Shown in pieces: positions 1 to 9,275 of a stretch of DNA of 64,000 nt (position 1 is the stretch's first letter; every line of letters starts with the position of its first letter). This DNA is from an uncultured Candidatus Saccharibacteria bacterium. GTDB taxonomy: Bacteria > Patescibacteriota > Saccharimonadia > Saccharimonadales > Saccharimonadaceae. The notes under the pieces are model-generated. The model saw nothing but the letters and a program-made list of their open reading frames with translations, had not been told where the DNA came from and did no database searches. The position numbers and the translations under genes were made by a program. Where the stretch lies: positions 124,001 through 188,000 of the forward strand of contig CAMVCW010000001.1 of assembly GCA_947166125.1 (NCBI GenBank), given 5' to 3'.

Positions 1-428
1 CCTAGTAGGGCAAAACGAATAGAGCTCATAATGATATAAGCTAGCATGACGATAGCAAGTCCGATAAATGCTTGAGAGAGTGTTTTTTTGCCAGTAGCGA
101 TTTTTCCTGGATCTCCGCTGGAAAAAGTATAAAGGTAGCCACCGTAGATGACGTAACCTAATACCAAATAAGCGGCAAGAACTGTAATGTCGGCAGCAAT
201 GTTGGCAGCGATTTTCCAAGTTTCTGATTTTAAATCATTTTCATTGTTGATGTTATTTTTAATGCCGCAATCCCAAGAAACGAAGCCGAGAAATCCGCCG
301 CAGCTGTTGCCACTGCGGGCATCTATAGTAACTGCTGATGTTTGATGTGGATTTAGGGTAATTAGACTGGCCGAGATGATGCCGATTAAGCTAAAGAATG
401 TCAATATTTTTTTAAGTGAGTTTTTCAT
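1..428 (-). CDS. Pilin-like T4SS subunit (VirB2-type), 3' end cut by window
   Basis: The reading frame opens at the ATG at 428 and runs off the left edge with no stop, so about 142 codons are visible. The product starts with a signal-like segment (basic N-terminus, hydrophobic residues 8-22), then a Cys-containing stretch and two hydrophobic segments joined by a loop reading YIYGGYLYTFSSGDPGKI-like, followed by a GKKT motif. That second half is typical of the small pilin-like proteins annotated as Mbov_0395-family or TrbC/VirB2-like in conjugation and type IV secretion loci. It is divergent from the VirB6-like gene, which fits one secretion locus with a shared 180-bp promoter region. Family assignment is by recognition of the motif layout; the missing C-terminus is not visible. 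Confidence 0.7.
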   Translation of the reverse strand, partial: MKNSLKKILTFFSLIGIISASLITLNPHQTSAVTIDARSGNSCGGFLGFVSWDCGIKNNINNENDLKSETWKIAANIAADITVLAAYLVLGYVIYGGYLYTFSSGDPGKIATGKKTLSQAFIGLAIVMLAYIIMSSIRFALL

Positions 429-543
429 ATTGGTCCGTTTATTTTGTTTTTATATTACCATAAAAATTGAAAAAGCCCAAATGTAAATAGCATAAGAGTC
501 ATAAAATATAATTGACATTTGTGTGAAATATCTGTAATGTATA

Positions 544-572
544 TTGACAAAAAAGCTTATGCGTGCTATAAT
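544..572 (+). promoter_or_regulatory. Consensus sigma70-type promoter of the T4SS operon
   Basis: TTGACA (544-549), a 17-nt spacer and TATAAT (567-572) form a perfect consensus, with TG one base before the -10 (extended -10). Transcription should start near 579. An upstream TTGACA (512-517) with a poorer -10 (535-540) may be a second promoter. Confidence 0.85.
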
Positions 573-606
573 AAGCCTACGCCTTGAAAGGGAGGCGGGT
601 TTGTCT

Positions 607-3600
607 ATGATAACGAAAAAAAGATCAAAAAAAGATGTTTTTAAGACCATTTTTGGTGTTTTTTTGGTTATGATAAGTATGGTGGTGGGGGTATTTGGAA
701 CGGTACTGACGTCGGATACGGTTTATGCGGATCCGGAAACTAGCGAGACGAATACGGGTAATAGTAACGATGGTGAAGCTACGAATGGGGATGCAGACGC
801 GAATGGTGAGGAAAATGGAGAAAATGAGGCCAAGACTGAGGGCGAAGGGGCTTTTGCGACTCTTAATAACATGACGGCCGATACATGTAAAGATAGCTTG
901 GGGGAAATTGGTTGGTTAGTGTGTCCAACGACTGGCAAGATTGCTGAAGCGGTGGATTGGTTGTACGATAAGATAGAGGGTATATTGAAGATTGATCCGG
1001 TATCAACTGAAGACGGCTCGCCAATTTATGAAATTTGGAAATACTGTTTGAGTTTGACAAATATAGTATTTGTTATATTTTTACTCGTCGTGATTTATTC
1101 GCAAATTACTGGTGTGGGGATTTCTAATTATGGTATTAAAAAAGTGCTGCCAAAATTGATAGTAACGGCGCTGTTGGTAAATTTGAGCTTTTTGATTTGT
1201 TCGCTAGCTGTGGATGTGTCCAACATAGTAGGAAACGGTTTGAGGGGAGTATTTACTTCGGTAGAAGAATCGGTAATAGCAAGTAGTGCGGCTGCACCCG
1301 TGGCTGGCGATGCGGCAGTTGAGGCAAAAATTACGTATGCGAAGGTATATTCTTCTATGGCAGGCGGTGCGGCATTGACGGTGTTAGGTGGCGCAATAGC
1401 CGTGGAGACTGGTGTGATTTGGATGCTTATACCGGTATTATTGGGCGCGATTGTGGCGGTAGTTACAGGGTTGATTACTATTGCTTTGCGACAGGCAGTG
1501 GTTGCATTACTAATTATGATATCGCCATTGGCAATTGTGGCGTATATTTTGCCCAATACAGAGCAATGGTTTAAGAAATGGAAGAATTTGTTAGTGAAAA
1601 TGTTGGTATTTTACCCAATGTTTTCATTGCTGTTTGGGGCGTCCAGTTTGGCGGGGTTTGCGATTGTTGCAAGCGCAAAAGATGGTTTTGGAGTGTTGCT
1701 TGGTACTGCAGTGCAAATTTTTCCACTTTTCTTCTCTTGGAAATTAATGCAAATGTCTGGAACGTTTCTGGGGACAATCAATGCTAGGATGCACGCATTG
1801 GCAGCAAAACCTTTGGCTACAAACCGGGCGTGGGCAGATTCGCATAGATTGAACACGAAACAAAAGTATTTATCATCAGGACGAGCGGTCACGCCGTCAT
1901 TGAGATTGATGCAATTTGTGTCTAACCGGAAAATTGCACGAGATGCTGAAACCGATGAACGGGCTGCGGAAGTGAAAGAAAGAGGTTTAGCATACAAGGC
2001 TAGAAAGAACTATAAAAATGGGGATATTTATGGCGGGCCTTTGTCTAGGAAAGGTGAAGAGGCATATGCACGGCAAGCTAAAATTATGGAATATCAACAG
2101 GTAAGCTTAAGAGACAAGAATAATTTTAATAAAGGCTTTGGCTATATGGCTGAAAAAGGGACGAGTAGAAGAGCACGTTTAGATAGATTGGATATGGCTA
2201 ATGTTGATGCTTCGGACAGATTGAAGGCTGAGCAGGCTCGTGGTGAAAGGATTGAATATGACAATGCCGTTGGGTTTCATCAAAGGATGGAAGCGGCGAT
2301 TAATGCGCACATGGATGATATTCAGGGGTATGAGATTAATCAGGCTACTGGTGAAAGAGCTAAGAAAGACAATTATAAGTTTCATTTTACGGATGCGCAG
2401 GCTAATGCTGAGGCACGAGCGCGCTATTCTGCAGTAAGCCGTATTATGGAAGGTAGCGTAAGTGATGTTCAATATGCGGCAGCAACGGCGGCTCAGGGAT
2501 ATGACACGCAGAAGAAACTGATGGAATCTAAGATGCAGAAATACTTCGAATTGACGGCGCCAACTAAAGACGTGGAGTTTAGGCTAGACGAATTGACAAA
2601 GATGAAAGAGGCGGCAAGCAATATAGATTTAATTGTGCCTGGACTTAGGATTCTGAATCAACGTGGCGATACTGATTTGCTTAAGACGCAGCTAGATAAT
2701 TTGTTGGATGTAAATATTGGTGGTGGGATTAATCTCGGAACGCATGCTTCACAGTCCTTGGCTAGTTTCTTAATGTTTGAAGTGAAAGATAACGACCCAT
2801 TTTTGAGGCGGTTTGGCAAGTATATTAATTTGGAAACGGCACGGGCTTATAATAGTAACGATCGTAAAGTAATGGGTGTAACATATGATGAGTATGTAAA
2901 AGGTTATCATGACGGCGAGGCGGTAACGGAAGGGAACCCGACTGGTCGTATGTACGCTAAAAAAGGTATGCGCCAGTTGATGGAGGGTACCTCACTTGAT
3001 AATATTGAACGTACTGCCTTGTCTAACTTGGATGATAGCTTGAAGAAGGCTTATGGGTTTGACAAGGATCATCCAGAGAGAGAATGGGATGTATCTGGAT
3101 GGTTAAGAAAGCGCGAAGAAATTCAGACTGCTTTTGAACCGGCGTTCTTGTCGGCTAGCCTGAAATGGTTATCTGGTAGTGAACAGATAAATAGTGGCGT
3201 GAAGTTTTGGACGGGTTATGAATTGAAGCAGAAGAAAGAGAACGGTAAGATGGTGGTGGATGAGAATGGCGATCCTGAATATGATTTAGTGCCGGTGTGG
3301 GATGATAAAGATAATGGTTTTGGTGAACATAGAGACGAAGTTGAAAAATATTATCGTAAGAAAACCAATGATTACTTTAAAGACCAGACTACTGGGCAGA
3401 TTTTGGGTATGCGGACGGACTATCGTGACGCAACTATGGAACATTTGGTGAATTCGTATCTGGAGGGTAGTTCGGCGGATGAAAGTTCTAGCGAGAGAAA
3501 GCGAAAATATGAGAGAGCTCGCGCTGAGATACAAAATAGATATGCGGATAAGACGCCGGAAGAAGCTCAGAAGTTAAGAAGTAAAGATTTGAAACAGTTG

Positions 3601-4101
3601 AAGATGGAACTTGCCGGTAGACAAGTGAGGAAGATTTTGGGTGAAACTGGTAAATTACGTCAAATTTACAGAACTAGGACGAGTGGTACGGCAATTAACG
3701 CTAAAGACTGGCTGCGTAGATGGGTAAACTTGGATGATGAAGAAGCATTACGTAAAGAAATGAATTTTTATGACGAGCAGCTAAAGGCAAAGAGGGCTAC
3801 TGAAGGGCGTGGTGAAGGTAATTCTGAAGGAGCAAGACCGGCTAGGGTATATGATGCGTCTGATAGGGAAGATTTCCTAAATAAAATGCGAGATCTGAAA
3901 GACAGGATTATGGATGAAGAGCCAGCGCTTTTCTTTGAGGACACCAGGGAGCAACTCGGAAAATGGTTTGGAGAAGATTCGCTAATCGTGAAGAAATACG
4001 AACACTATTATAGTCAAGATGATCCAAATGCGGACAATATAGAATTATACAAATTCTTGAGAGATTTACTAGAAGACGAAGATAATTATCCGGATGCTTA
4101 A
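607..4101 (+). CDS. VirB6/TrbL-like polytopic T4SS membrane protein
   Basis: About 1164 residues. The frame is open from 544, but 544 lies in the -35 box, so the start is placed at ATG 607 (AGGGAGG at 589-595; TTG 601 is an alternative). Residues 1-40 form a signal/anchor sequence, followed by an acidic, Asn/Glu-rich linker. Hydrophobic segments lie near 146-168, 179-203, 257-316 (two or three spans), 327-355 and 363-385. This clustered pattern is that of VirB6/TrbL inner-membrane channel proteins. Residues 390-1164 are charged, helical and soluble, as in the long C-terminal extensions of CPR homologues. It is followed by PrgI, TraC-like and VirB4 genes on the same strand. Its role would be the inner-membrane pore of a type IV secretion system. 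The large C-terminal domain is unassigned. Confidence 0.75.
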   Translation: MITKKRSKKDVFKTIFGVFLVMISMVVGVFGTVLTSDTVYADPETSETNTGNSNDGEATNGDADANGEENGENEAKTEGEGAFATLNNMTADTCKDSLGEIGWLVCPTTGKIAEAVDWLYDKIEGILKIDPVSTEDGSPIYEIWKYCLSLTNIVFVIFLLVVIYSQITGVGISNYGIKKVLPKLIVTALLVNLSFLICSLAVDVSNIVGNGLRGVFTSVEESVIASSAAAPVAGDAAVEAKITYAKVYSSMAGGAALTVLGGAIAVETGVIWMLIPVLLGAIVAVVTGLITIALRQAVVALLIMISPLAIVAYILPNTEQWFKKWKNLLVKMLVFYPMFSLLFGASSLAGFAIVASAKDGFGVLLGTAVQIFPLFFSWKLMQMSGTFLGTINARMHALAAKPLATNRAWADSHRLNTKQKYLSSGRAVTPSLRLMQFVSNRKIARDAETDERAAEVKERGLAYKARKNYKNGDIYGGPLSRKGEEAYARQAKIMEYQQVSLRDKNNFNKGFGYMAEKGTSRRARLDRLDMANVDASDRLKAEQARGERIEYDNAVGFHQRMEAAINAHMDDIQGYEINQATGERAKKDNYKFHFTDAQANAEARARYSAVSRIMEGSVSDVQYAAATAAQGYDTQKKLMESKMQKYFELTAPTKDVEFRLDELTKMKEAASNIDLIVPGLRILNQRGDTDLLKTQLDNLLDVNIGGGINLGTHASQSLASFLMFEVKDNDPFLRRFGKYINLETARAYNSNDRKVMGVTYDEYVKGYHDGEAVTEGNPTGRMYAKKGMRQLMEGTSLDNIERTALSNLDDSLKKAYGFDKDHPEREWDVSGWLRKREEIQTAFEPAFLSASLKWLSGSEQINSGVKFWTGYELKQKKENGKMVVDENGDPEYDLVPVWDDKDNGFGEHRDEVEKYYRKKTNDYFKDQTTGQILGMRTDYRDATMEHLVNSYLEGSSADESSSERKRKYERARAEIQNRYADKTPEEAQKLRSKDLKQLKMELAGRQVRKILGETGKLRQIYRTRTSGTAINAKDWLRRWVNLDDEEALRKEMNFYDEQLKAKRATEGRGEGNSEGARPARVYDASDREDFLNKMRDLKDRIMDEEPALFFEDTREQLGKWFGEDSLIVKKYEHYYSQDDPNADNIELYKFLRDLLEDEDNYPDA

Positions 4102-4174
4102 GGTGGGCTTCGTGGGAAGGTTGCCTGGGTAAGTGTATAGGCGGTTTTCTTTATGCTTATATAATGTTTTATGT

Positions 4175-4190
4175 TATAATATATAATATA
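4175..4190 (+). promoter_or_regulatory. -10 box placing the prgI start codon at the 5' end
   Basis: TATAAT (4175-4180) ends 9 nt before the ATG at 4190. There is no Shine-Dalgarno sequence in between, so the transcript is predicted to be leaderless or nearly so. The -35 is weak. Confidence 0.5.
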
Positions 4191-5125
4191 TGGCGCAGTA
4201 TAAAGTCCCTCAAGACGTTGAGGCCGACGATAAACTCTTAGGCCCGTTTAGTTTTCGGCAGTTTGTATATCTTTTGATTGCTGGTGGGTTGATTGCGCTA
4301 GCAGTGGGACTTTTTCAACTGTTTCCACTACTCGCAATTATTCCGTTGCCACCGGTTTTACTTTTTGTGGCTTTGGCTTTGCCGCTAAAAAAAGATCAGC
4401 CGATGGAAACATATCTTGCGGCAATCGTGTCGTATTACCTGAAGCCACATACTAGATTGTGGACTCCTGGTCAGAGAGAATCTACTATTCAGATTACGGC
4501 ACCTAAAAAAGTAGAGGAAAGCCGTACGCGAGATATTACCGGAGAAGAAGCTACACACCGTTTGTCTTTCTTGGCGGATATTGTTGATACGGGTGGCTAT
4601 GCAATCAAAGGTGCTGGCAGTAATCCGATGCGAGAAGATCTGATTGCTGAGGCTAATGCAACAGCGGATATGTTCGAAGGTAATCATTTTAATAACTTGA
4701 GTAATGTAATACAAAAAGACGAAACAGAGCGACATGCTGAGGTGGTAAGGGAGATGCAGCAGGCAATTAACGAGACGGAAAATATTGCAATGTCTAATGC
4801 TCGGCTAGAAAAACGTTTTGCGGAGATGAAGCCAACGGTGCCTGTGGGTTCGCCGCAGCAACAAATGCAAAATATGCCAGTATCTAGAGAAGAGATTTTT
4901 AACTCGCCAACAGTGATTTTGCCAAATTCTCCAGTTGTGGAAAAACCTGTGGAAAAGTCTAATAGGGTAAATCAGGTAACGGCTGAAAAAGCGCCCACAA
5001 TTCCACCGAAACCTAGTATAATTGAATTAGCAAACAATGATGCTTTTTCCATAGAAACGATTGCAAAAGAGGCTAACCGTATAAATAGAAAGGACGAGGG
5101 CGAAGTTTTTATATCGCTACACTAA
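4190..5125 (+). CDS. PrgI family T4SS protein (VirB3-like)
   Basis: 311 residues. The N-terminus (MAQYKVPQDVEADDKLLGPF) and two adjacent hydrophobic segments at about 25-45 and 46-66, followed by a Leu-Lys-Pro rich stretch to about 100, match the PrgI family, which occupies the VirB3 position in Gram-positive and CPR secretion systems. The rest (about 110-311) is hydrophilic and probably cytoplasmic. The gene is followed 3 nt later by the TraC-like VirB4 N-terminal protein and then the VirB4 ATPase, so it probably recruits that ATPase to the membrane. The start is ATG 4190, preceded by a -10 box and no SD. Confidence 0.85.
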   Translation: MAQYKVPQDVEADDKLLGPFSFRQFVYLLIAGGLIALAVGLFQLFPLLAIIPLPPVLLFVALALPLKKDQPMETYLAAIVSYYLKPHTRLWTPGQRESTIQITAPKKVEESRTRDITGEEATHRLSFLADIVDTGGYAIKGAGSNPMREDLIAEANATADMFEGNHFNNLSNVIQKDETERHAEVVREMQQAINETENIAMSNARLEKRFAEMKPTVPVGSPQQQMQNMPVSREEIFNSPTVILPNSPVVEKPVEKSNRVNQVTAEKAPTIPPKPSIIELANNDAFSIETIAKEANRINRKDEGEVFISLH

Positions 5126-5128
5126 ATT

Positions 5129-6016
5129 ATGAACCCACAAGATTATACTAATAACCAGAATGCGCCGCAGATGATAATGCCAAATCAGACGATGGGGCAG
5201 CCGGTGCAGCAGGGGCAAGCAATGCCACAAATGGTGATGCCGGGGCAGCAGAATGCGGGCGCGGCGAATTTAGGTGCGGCGGCGATGGCGGCGAACCAAG
5301 CGAGGCCGGTTTCGCCAAATAAAGATGCACCAACGTCTACGCAATCTACACTTTTGATTTCGGAGCTTCGTGATAATGTGGTGATTATGAAAGACGGCTC
5401 TTTTCGGGCAGTAGTAGCCTGTAAATCCATTAACTTTGACTTGATGAGCGATGTAGAACGAGAAGGTATCGAGTATTCTTATCAAAATTTCTTGAATTCG
5501 CTAAAATTTACTACGCAGATATTGGTGCGTTCGCAAAGGGTAGATATTGGTCCGTATATTGAGAGACTCTCTGAAATTCGCCGTAATAATGATAATATGT
5601 TACTTGGCGTATTAATGGATGATTATATTAATTTCATAGATATTCTGTCGCAAGAGGCGAATATTATGGATAAGTCATTTTTCATTGTAATTCCATATTA
5701 TTCTTCAGCGGATACGGAAAAAGCATTACAACAGACTAAAAATTTCTTTAGATCGTTTTCTAAATCTAAGGCGCCTGAAGTAACACGAATAGATCGTGCA
5801 ACTTATGACAAGGCTTTATCTGAACTAACGAACAGAGTAGACACGATTATTTCTGGGTTGTTCCAGATTGGTATTAATTCGGTGAGGTTGAATACTCGGG
5901 AGCTGGCGGAGCTTTATTACAACTTTAATAATCCGGATACGGCAGTAAGGGAGCCTTTGGTGGATTTCTCGAAGCTCGCTACAATGTATGTGAGGAAGGG
6001 AGAAAATAATGGCTAA
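5129..6016 (+). CDS. TraC-like protein: separated N-terminal half of VirB4
   Basis: 295 residues. Residues 1-65 are low-complexity (Gln, Pro, Met, Ala, Asn) and probably disordered. From about 70 on (STQSTLLISELRDNVVIMKDG) the sequence resembles the TraC/VirB4 N-terminal domain that sits before the ATPase domain in canonical VirB4. No P-loop is present. The stop overlaps the start of the VirB4 ATPase gene by 8 bp, indicating translational coupling and probable complex formation. In CPR genomes this split arrangement is common. The role is inferred to be attachment of the VirB4 motor to the membrane channel. Confidence 0.75.
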   Translation: MNPQDYTNNQNAPQMIMPNQTMGQPVQQGQAMPQMVMPGQQNAGAANLGAAAMAANQARPVSPNKDAPTSTQSTLLISELRDNVVIMKDGSFRAVVACKSINFDLMSDVEREGIEYSYQNFLNSLKFTTQILVRSQRVDIGPYIERLSEIRRNNDNMLLGVLMDDYINFIDILSQEANIMDKSFFIVIPYYSSADTEKALQQTKNFFRSFSKSKAPEVTRIDRATYDKALSELTNRVDTIISGLFQIGINSVRLNTRELAELYYNFNNPDTAVREPLVDFSKLATMYVRKGENNG

Positions 6017-7835
6017 AAAGAAAAAGCTGACAGCAGCAGAGATAGCGGCGCAAAATGAGGCGATGGAAGCGGCGCAAATTCAGCAAGCGTTTGAGCAGGG
6101 TACCAATACGTTACGGGATTTGATTTCTCCTTCAGCAATTGAAATACATTCGGACTATTTTAGGTTAGGAAATAAATACGGGCGGACTTTGTATGTGTAT
6201 GGTTATCCACGCTCTCTTTATACGGGGTGGATTTCGCCGATTATTAATATTGATGAAGTGATAGATGTCTCAATGTATATTTATCCGGTAGAGACGGCGG
6301 TAGTGATGAAAAACCTGAAGACCAAGGTGACGCAGCTAGAGGCTTCGATGAATATCAATGCAGAGAAAGGCCGGGTACGTGATCCGGAGCTAGAGGCAGC
6401 GATCAGCGATGCAGAGGAACTACGTGATCAATTGCAGGTGGGGGCAGAGAAGTTCTTCCGGTTTGGACTATATATTACATTATGGGCCGACTCTTTGGAC
6501 GAAATGAAATTTGTACAGCAGAAAATTGAGACGATTTTTGGACAACAGATGATTTTCTCAAAGGTAGCTAATTCGCAACAAGAGCAAGGGATGAATTCTA
6601 TTATGCCACAGTGTACGGATCAATTGCAGATTCGGCGCAATATGAATACTGGTGCGATTTCCACGTCTTTCCCGTTTACTTCGGCGGACCTGACACAGGA
6701 TAAGGGGATCTTGTATGGTATCAATATGCATAATAATGGCTTGGTGATTTTTGATCGGTTTAGTCTAGAAAATGCCAATATGGTGGTGTTTGCAAAGTCT
6801 GGTGCTGGTAAATCATTTACGGTGAAATTAGAGGCGCTACGTTCAATGATGGTGGGGAGCGAAATTTTGATTATCGACCCGGAAAATGAGTATCAAAAAC
6901 TGTGCGATGCGGTGGGCGGCTCGTATATTAGACTGTCTTTGAACTCGGATGTGCGGATTAATCCATTTGATCTGCCAAAAGTGATTGATGCAGAAGATGC
7001 GAACGATGCGCTCAGAGCAAATTTGGTGACACTACACGGCTTATTTAGACTGATGCTAGGTGGTAACCAGATGTCCGCTAGCGGGCAGGTGGTGCCAGCG
7101 CTTACGGCTAATGAAGAGGCGGATCTAGATCAAGCATTGATTGATACATATGCTAGGGCGGGGATTACTTCTGACCCATTAACGCACCAATCTACGCCAC
7201 CCACGATTATGAATTTGTACGATACTTTGCTTCATATGGAGGGGAGCGGGCCGCAGCTAGCGCAGAGGCTTCGTAAATACACTACGGGTACTTTTGCAGG
7301 GATTTTCTCACAGCAGAGTAACGTAGATATTAATAACCAAATGGTGGTATTTAATATTCGGGATCTTGAAGACGAGCTAAGGCCGGTGGCAATGTATATC
7401 GTACTATCGCATATTTGGAATATTGTACGCGCGCAACAGAAAAAACGCCTACTAATAGTGGATGAGGCGTGGCAGTTAATGAAATATGAAGATTCGGCGA
7501 ACTTCTTGTTCTCGCTCGCGAAGAGGGCACGTAAATATTACTTGGGCCTCACGACGATTACGCAGGATGTGGAAGATTTTATGGGCTCCAAGATGGGCCG
7601 GGCGATTGTGGCGAACTCTTCGATGCAGCTACTCTTGAAGCAATCTGCATCGGCTGTAGATGTATTATCTGATGTGTTTAAATTGACAGAAGAAGAGCGG
7701 CGTCGGCTTTCTAATTTCCCGGTAGGACAAGGGTTGTTCTTTGCCGGGCAAAATCACGTGCATATTCAAATTATTGCCTCAGAAACGGAAGAGGGACTGA
7801 TTACTACTAACCCAAATGCGAATAGGGGACAATAA
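6009..7835 (+). CDS. virB4: VirB4-family type IV secretion ATPase
   Basis: 608 residues, start overlapping the previous gene by 8 bp. The Walker A motif reads AKSGAGKS near residues 261-269 and the Walker B region reads LLIVDEAWQLM near 480-490, both diagnostic for the VirB4/TraC motor. The C-terminus includes the RxxR-type QDVEDF and QS-rich motifs expected of FtsK/HerA-fold secretion ATPases. The enzyme would hydrolyse ATP at the inner face of the membrane to drive pilus assembly or substrate transfer. It is the last gene of the visible T4SS operon. VirD4, VirB8 and VirB11 are not in this window. Confidence 0.92.
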   Translation: MAKKKKLTAAEIAAQNEAMEAAQIQQAFEQGTNTLRDLISPSAIEIHSDYFRLGNKYGRTLYVYGYPRSLYTGWISPIINIDEVIDVSMYIYPVETAVVMKNLKTKVTQLEASMNINAEKGRVRDPELEAAISDAEELRDQLQVGAEKFFRFGLYITLWADSLDEMKFVQQKIETIFGQQMIFSKVANSQQEQGMNSIMPQCTDQLQIRRNMNTGAISTSFPFTSADLTQDKGILYGINMHNNGLVIFDRFSLENANMVVFAKSGAGKSFTVKLEALRSMMVGSEILIIDPENEYQKLCDAVGGSYIRLSLNSDVRINPFDLPKVIDAEDANDALRANLVTLHGLFRLMLGGNQMSASGQVVPALTANEEADLDQALIDTYARAGITSDPLTHQSTPPTIMNLYDTLLHMEGSGPQLAQRLRKYTTGTFAGIFSQQSNVDINNQMVVFNIRDLEDELRPVAMYIVLSHIWNIVRAQQKKRLLIVDEAWQLMKYEDSANFLFSLAKRARKYYLGLTTITQDVEDFMGSKMGRAIVANSSMQLLLKQSASAVDVLSDVFKLTEEERRRLSNFPVGQGLFFAGQNHVHIQIIASETEEGLITTNPNANRGQ

Positions 7836-7844
7836 CTTATTTTT

Positions 7845-7977
7845 ATTACATTATTCACTGTATTTCGGAAGCTCCGCTTTTGTGTAATTTAAAGATTATA
7901 CAAAAAAGCTCCGTCCTTTCGGCGGCAAAATCGTAGATTTTGCCTTTATGTTCCTCAATACTAGTGAACTATGTAAT
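7845..7977. repeat. Palindromic element, family A, copy 1
   Basis: 133 nt bounded by imperfect terminal inverted repeats (7845-7860 against 7963-7977, 13 of 15 paired). The interior carries a perfect 9-bp hairpin. Its reverse complement is clearly homologous to 10838-10971, including the shared core GGCAAAATCT, GCCGCCGAA and GAGCTTCCGAAA-like blocks. It lies in the converging gap between virB4 and dnaJ. Confidence 0.75.
7924..7947 (+). terminator. Hairpin terminator of the T4SS operon
   Basis: GGCAAAATC (7924-7932), loop GTA, GATTTTGCC (7936-7944), then TTT. It sits inside repeat element A copy 1, so the element probably supplies the terminator. Confidence 0.55.
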
Positions 7978-7985
7978 AGTATTAT

Positions 7986-8894
7986 TTAGCCCCAGAAGCC
8001 ACGTTTTTTGGCGCCGCGGAATTCTTCTAGGAGTTCTTTTTGCTTTTTGCTGAGATTCTTTGGAGTTTCTACGATTACCGTGACGATGTGTGGGCCACGA
8101 TCGCCGTTGGAGCGGAAAGGCACACCATGACCGGAAAGCTTGAATGGGGTGCCAGATTGGGTGCCAGCAGGGACCTTCATGGTGATTTTGCCGTCTACGG
8201 TTTCCACGTCTATTTCGGTGCCAAGAGCGGCATCTATCATACTAATATGTTCTTCGGATAAAATGATAGTGCCTTCGCGGGTAAGATGCTTGTGGGGTTT
8301 GACGCGGACGCGAATATATAGATCACCTTTTTCGCCACCTTCGGGGGCGTCACCGCCTTTGCCGCGTAGGCGAATAGACATACCGTCGTCTATGCCGGCA
8401 GGGATTTTAACTTTAATATCACTGCCATTATGCGAAATAGTTTTGGTGGTGCCAAAAATAGCATCTTCAAAGGTGATAGTGACGGAAGTTTGATAATCTG
8501 CACCGCGGCGAGGGCGCCGGGCGCCACCACCAAAGCCAAAGATGCTACCTAAGATGTCGTCAAAACCGCCACCGCCGAAGTCGAAATTAAAGGATTGGCC
8601 GTTGAAATTGAAATTGCCATTTTGGAACGGATTACCGGCGCTGCCACCAAATGGGTTGCCAGTGTTGCCGCCTACGCCAGCGTGACCGAATTGGTCGTAG
8701 CGGGCACGCTTTTGTTTGTCACTTAATACTTCGTGAGCTTCGGAAACTTCTTTAAATTTAGCTTCGGCCTCTTTATCCCCGGGGTTTTTATCTGGATGGT
8801 ATTTGATAGCTAGCTTACGGTAAGCTTTCTTAATTTCATCATCAGAAGCGTTTTTAGATACGCCAAGAATTTCGTAGTAATCACGTTTTGCCAT
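7986..8894 (-). CDS. dnaJ: DnaJ-type co-chaperone without zinc finger (class B)
   Basis: 302 residues. The J domain occupies 1-70 with HPD at 33-35. A Gly/Phe-rich linker spans about 72-125. The C-terminal substrate-binding domains follow directly, so the Cys-rich zinc domain of classical DnaJ is absent and the protein is CbpA/DnaJ-B-like in architecture. It would stimulate DnaK ATPase activity and deliver unfolded clients; dnaK lies at 46886-48775. A CIRCE operator lies at 8913-8939, overlapping the promoter, and the -10 box TATAAT (8902-8907) ends 7 nt before the ATG, so the mRNA is probably leaderless. Confidence 0.93.
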   Translation of the reverse strand: MAKRDYYEILGVSKNASDDEIKKAYRKLAIKYHPDKNPGDKEAEAKFKEVSEAHEVLSDKQKRARYDQFGHAGVGGNTGNPFGGSAGNPFQNGNFNFNGQSFNFDFGGGGFDDILGSIFGFGGGARRPRRGADYQTSVTITFEDAIFGTTKTISHNGSDIKVKIPAGIDDGMSIRLRGKGGDAPEGGEKGDLYIRVRVKPHKHLTREGTIILSEEHISMIDAALGTEIDVETVDGKITMKVPAGTQSGTPFKLSGHGVPFRSNGDRGPHIVTVIVETPKNLSKKQKELLEEFRGAKKRGFWG

Positions 8895-8912
8895 ATGAAT
8901 AATTATAGCGCG

Positions 8913-8939
8913 TTAGCACTTAAAAGGCAAGAGTGCTAA
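8913..8939 (-). promoter_or_regulatory. CIRCE operator (HrcA) within the dnaJ promoter
   Basis: TTAGCACTT, 9 nt, GAGTGCTAA on the plus strand, one mismatch from the CIRCE consensus. It spans the -35 to -10 spacer of the promoter TTGCCT-17-TATAAT. Binding of HrcA here would block RNA polymerase and give heat induction. Confidence 0.88.
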
Positions 8940-9005
8940 AACCCTCTTCTGTAGGAACTTCAAAACTTTCTTTTCCTTAACGATAAAATTACGCCAAAAT
9001 CCAGT

Positions 9006-9184
9006 AATCTCAAAACTAACCTTTTGTTTGCGTCTATGCTGCACGCCGGGAAGAATTTTTCTAAATTTTTTAACGAAAAATCGCTCGTCTCACGCCGGAT
9101 AAGGGTTAGCTCGTCGATTTTTCTAAAATTTAGAAAAATTTTCTCGGGTTTGCTTTATGCAAACAAAAGGTTAGTTTTGAGATT
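9006..9184. repeat. 179-nt nested palindromic element
   Basis: Perfect 26-bp terminal inverted repeats (9006-9031 and 9159-9184). Inside, a second imperfect inverted pair (about 9051-9070 against 9125-9145) and a third (GAAAAATCG against CGATTTTTC) nest toward the centre. There is no coding potential. It lies between dnaJ and the FISUMP gene and looks like a non-autonomous MITE-like or REP-like element. Confidence 0.8.
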
Positions 9185-9275
9185 TGGGAGACCTGGGTTT
9201 TGATTGCCCGCTAAAATGCACCTAGTAGGGGTGAAGATGGTGGTTGGTGATGGTGGGAAAAATTTGAGTCAGTGG

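Noticed and set aside
5148-5485. Several minus-strand ORFs opposite the TraC-like gene
   Set aside because: Low-complexity Ala/Pro/Ser composition mirrors the Gln/Ala/Met-rich coding strand; they are shadows.
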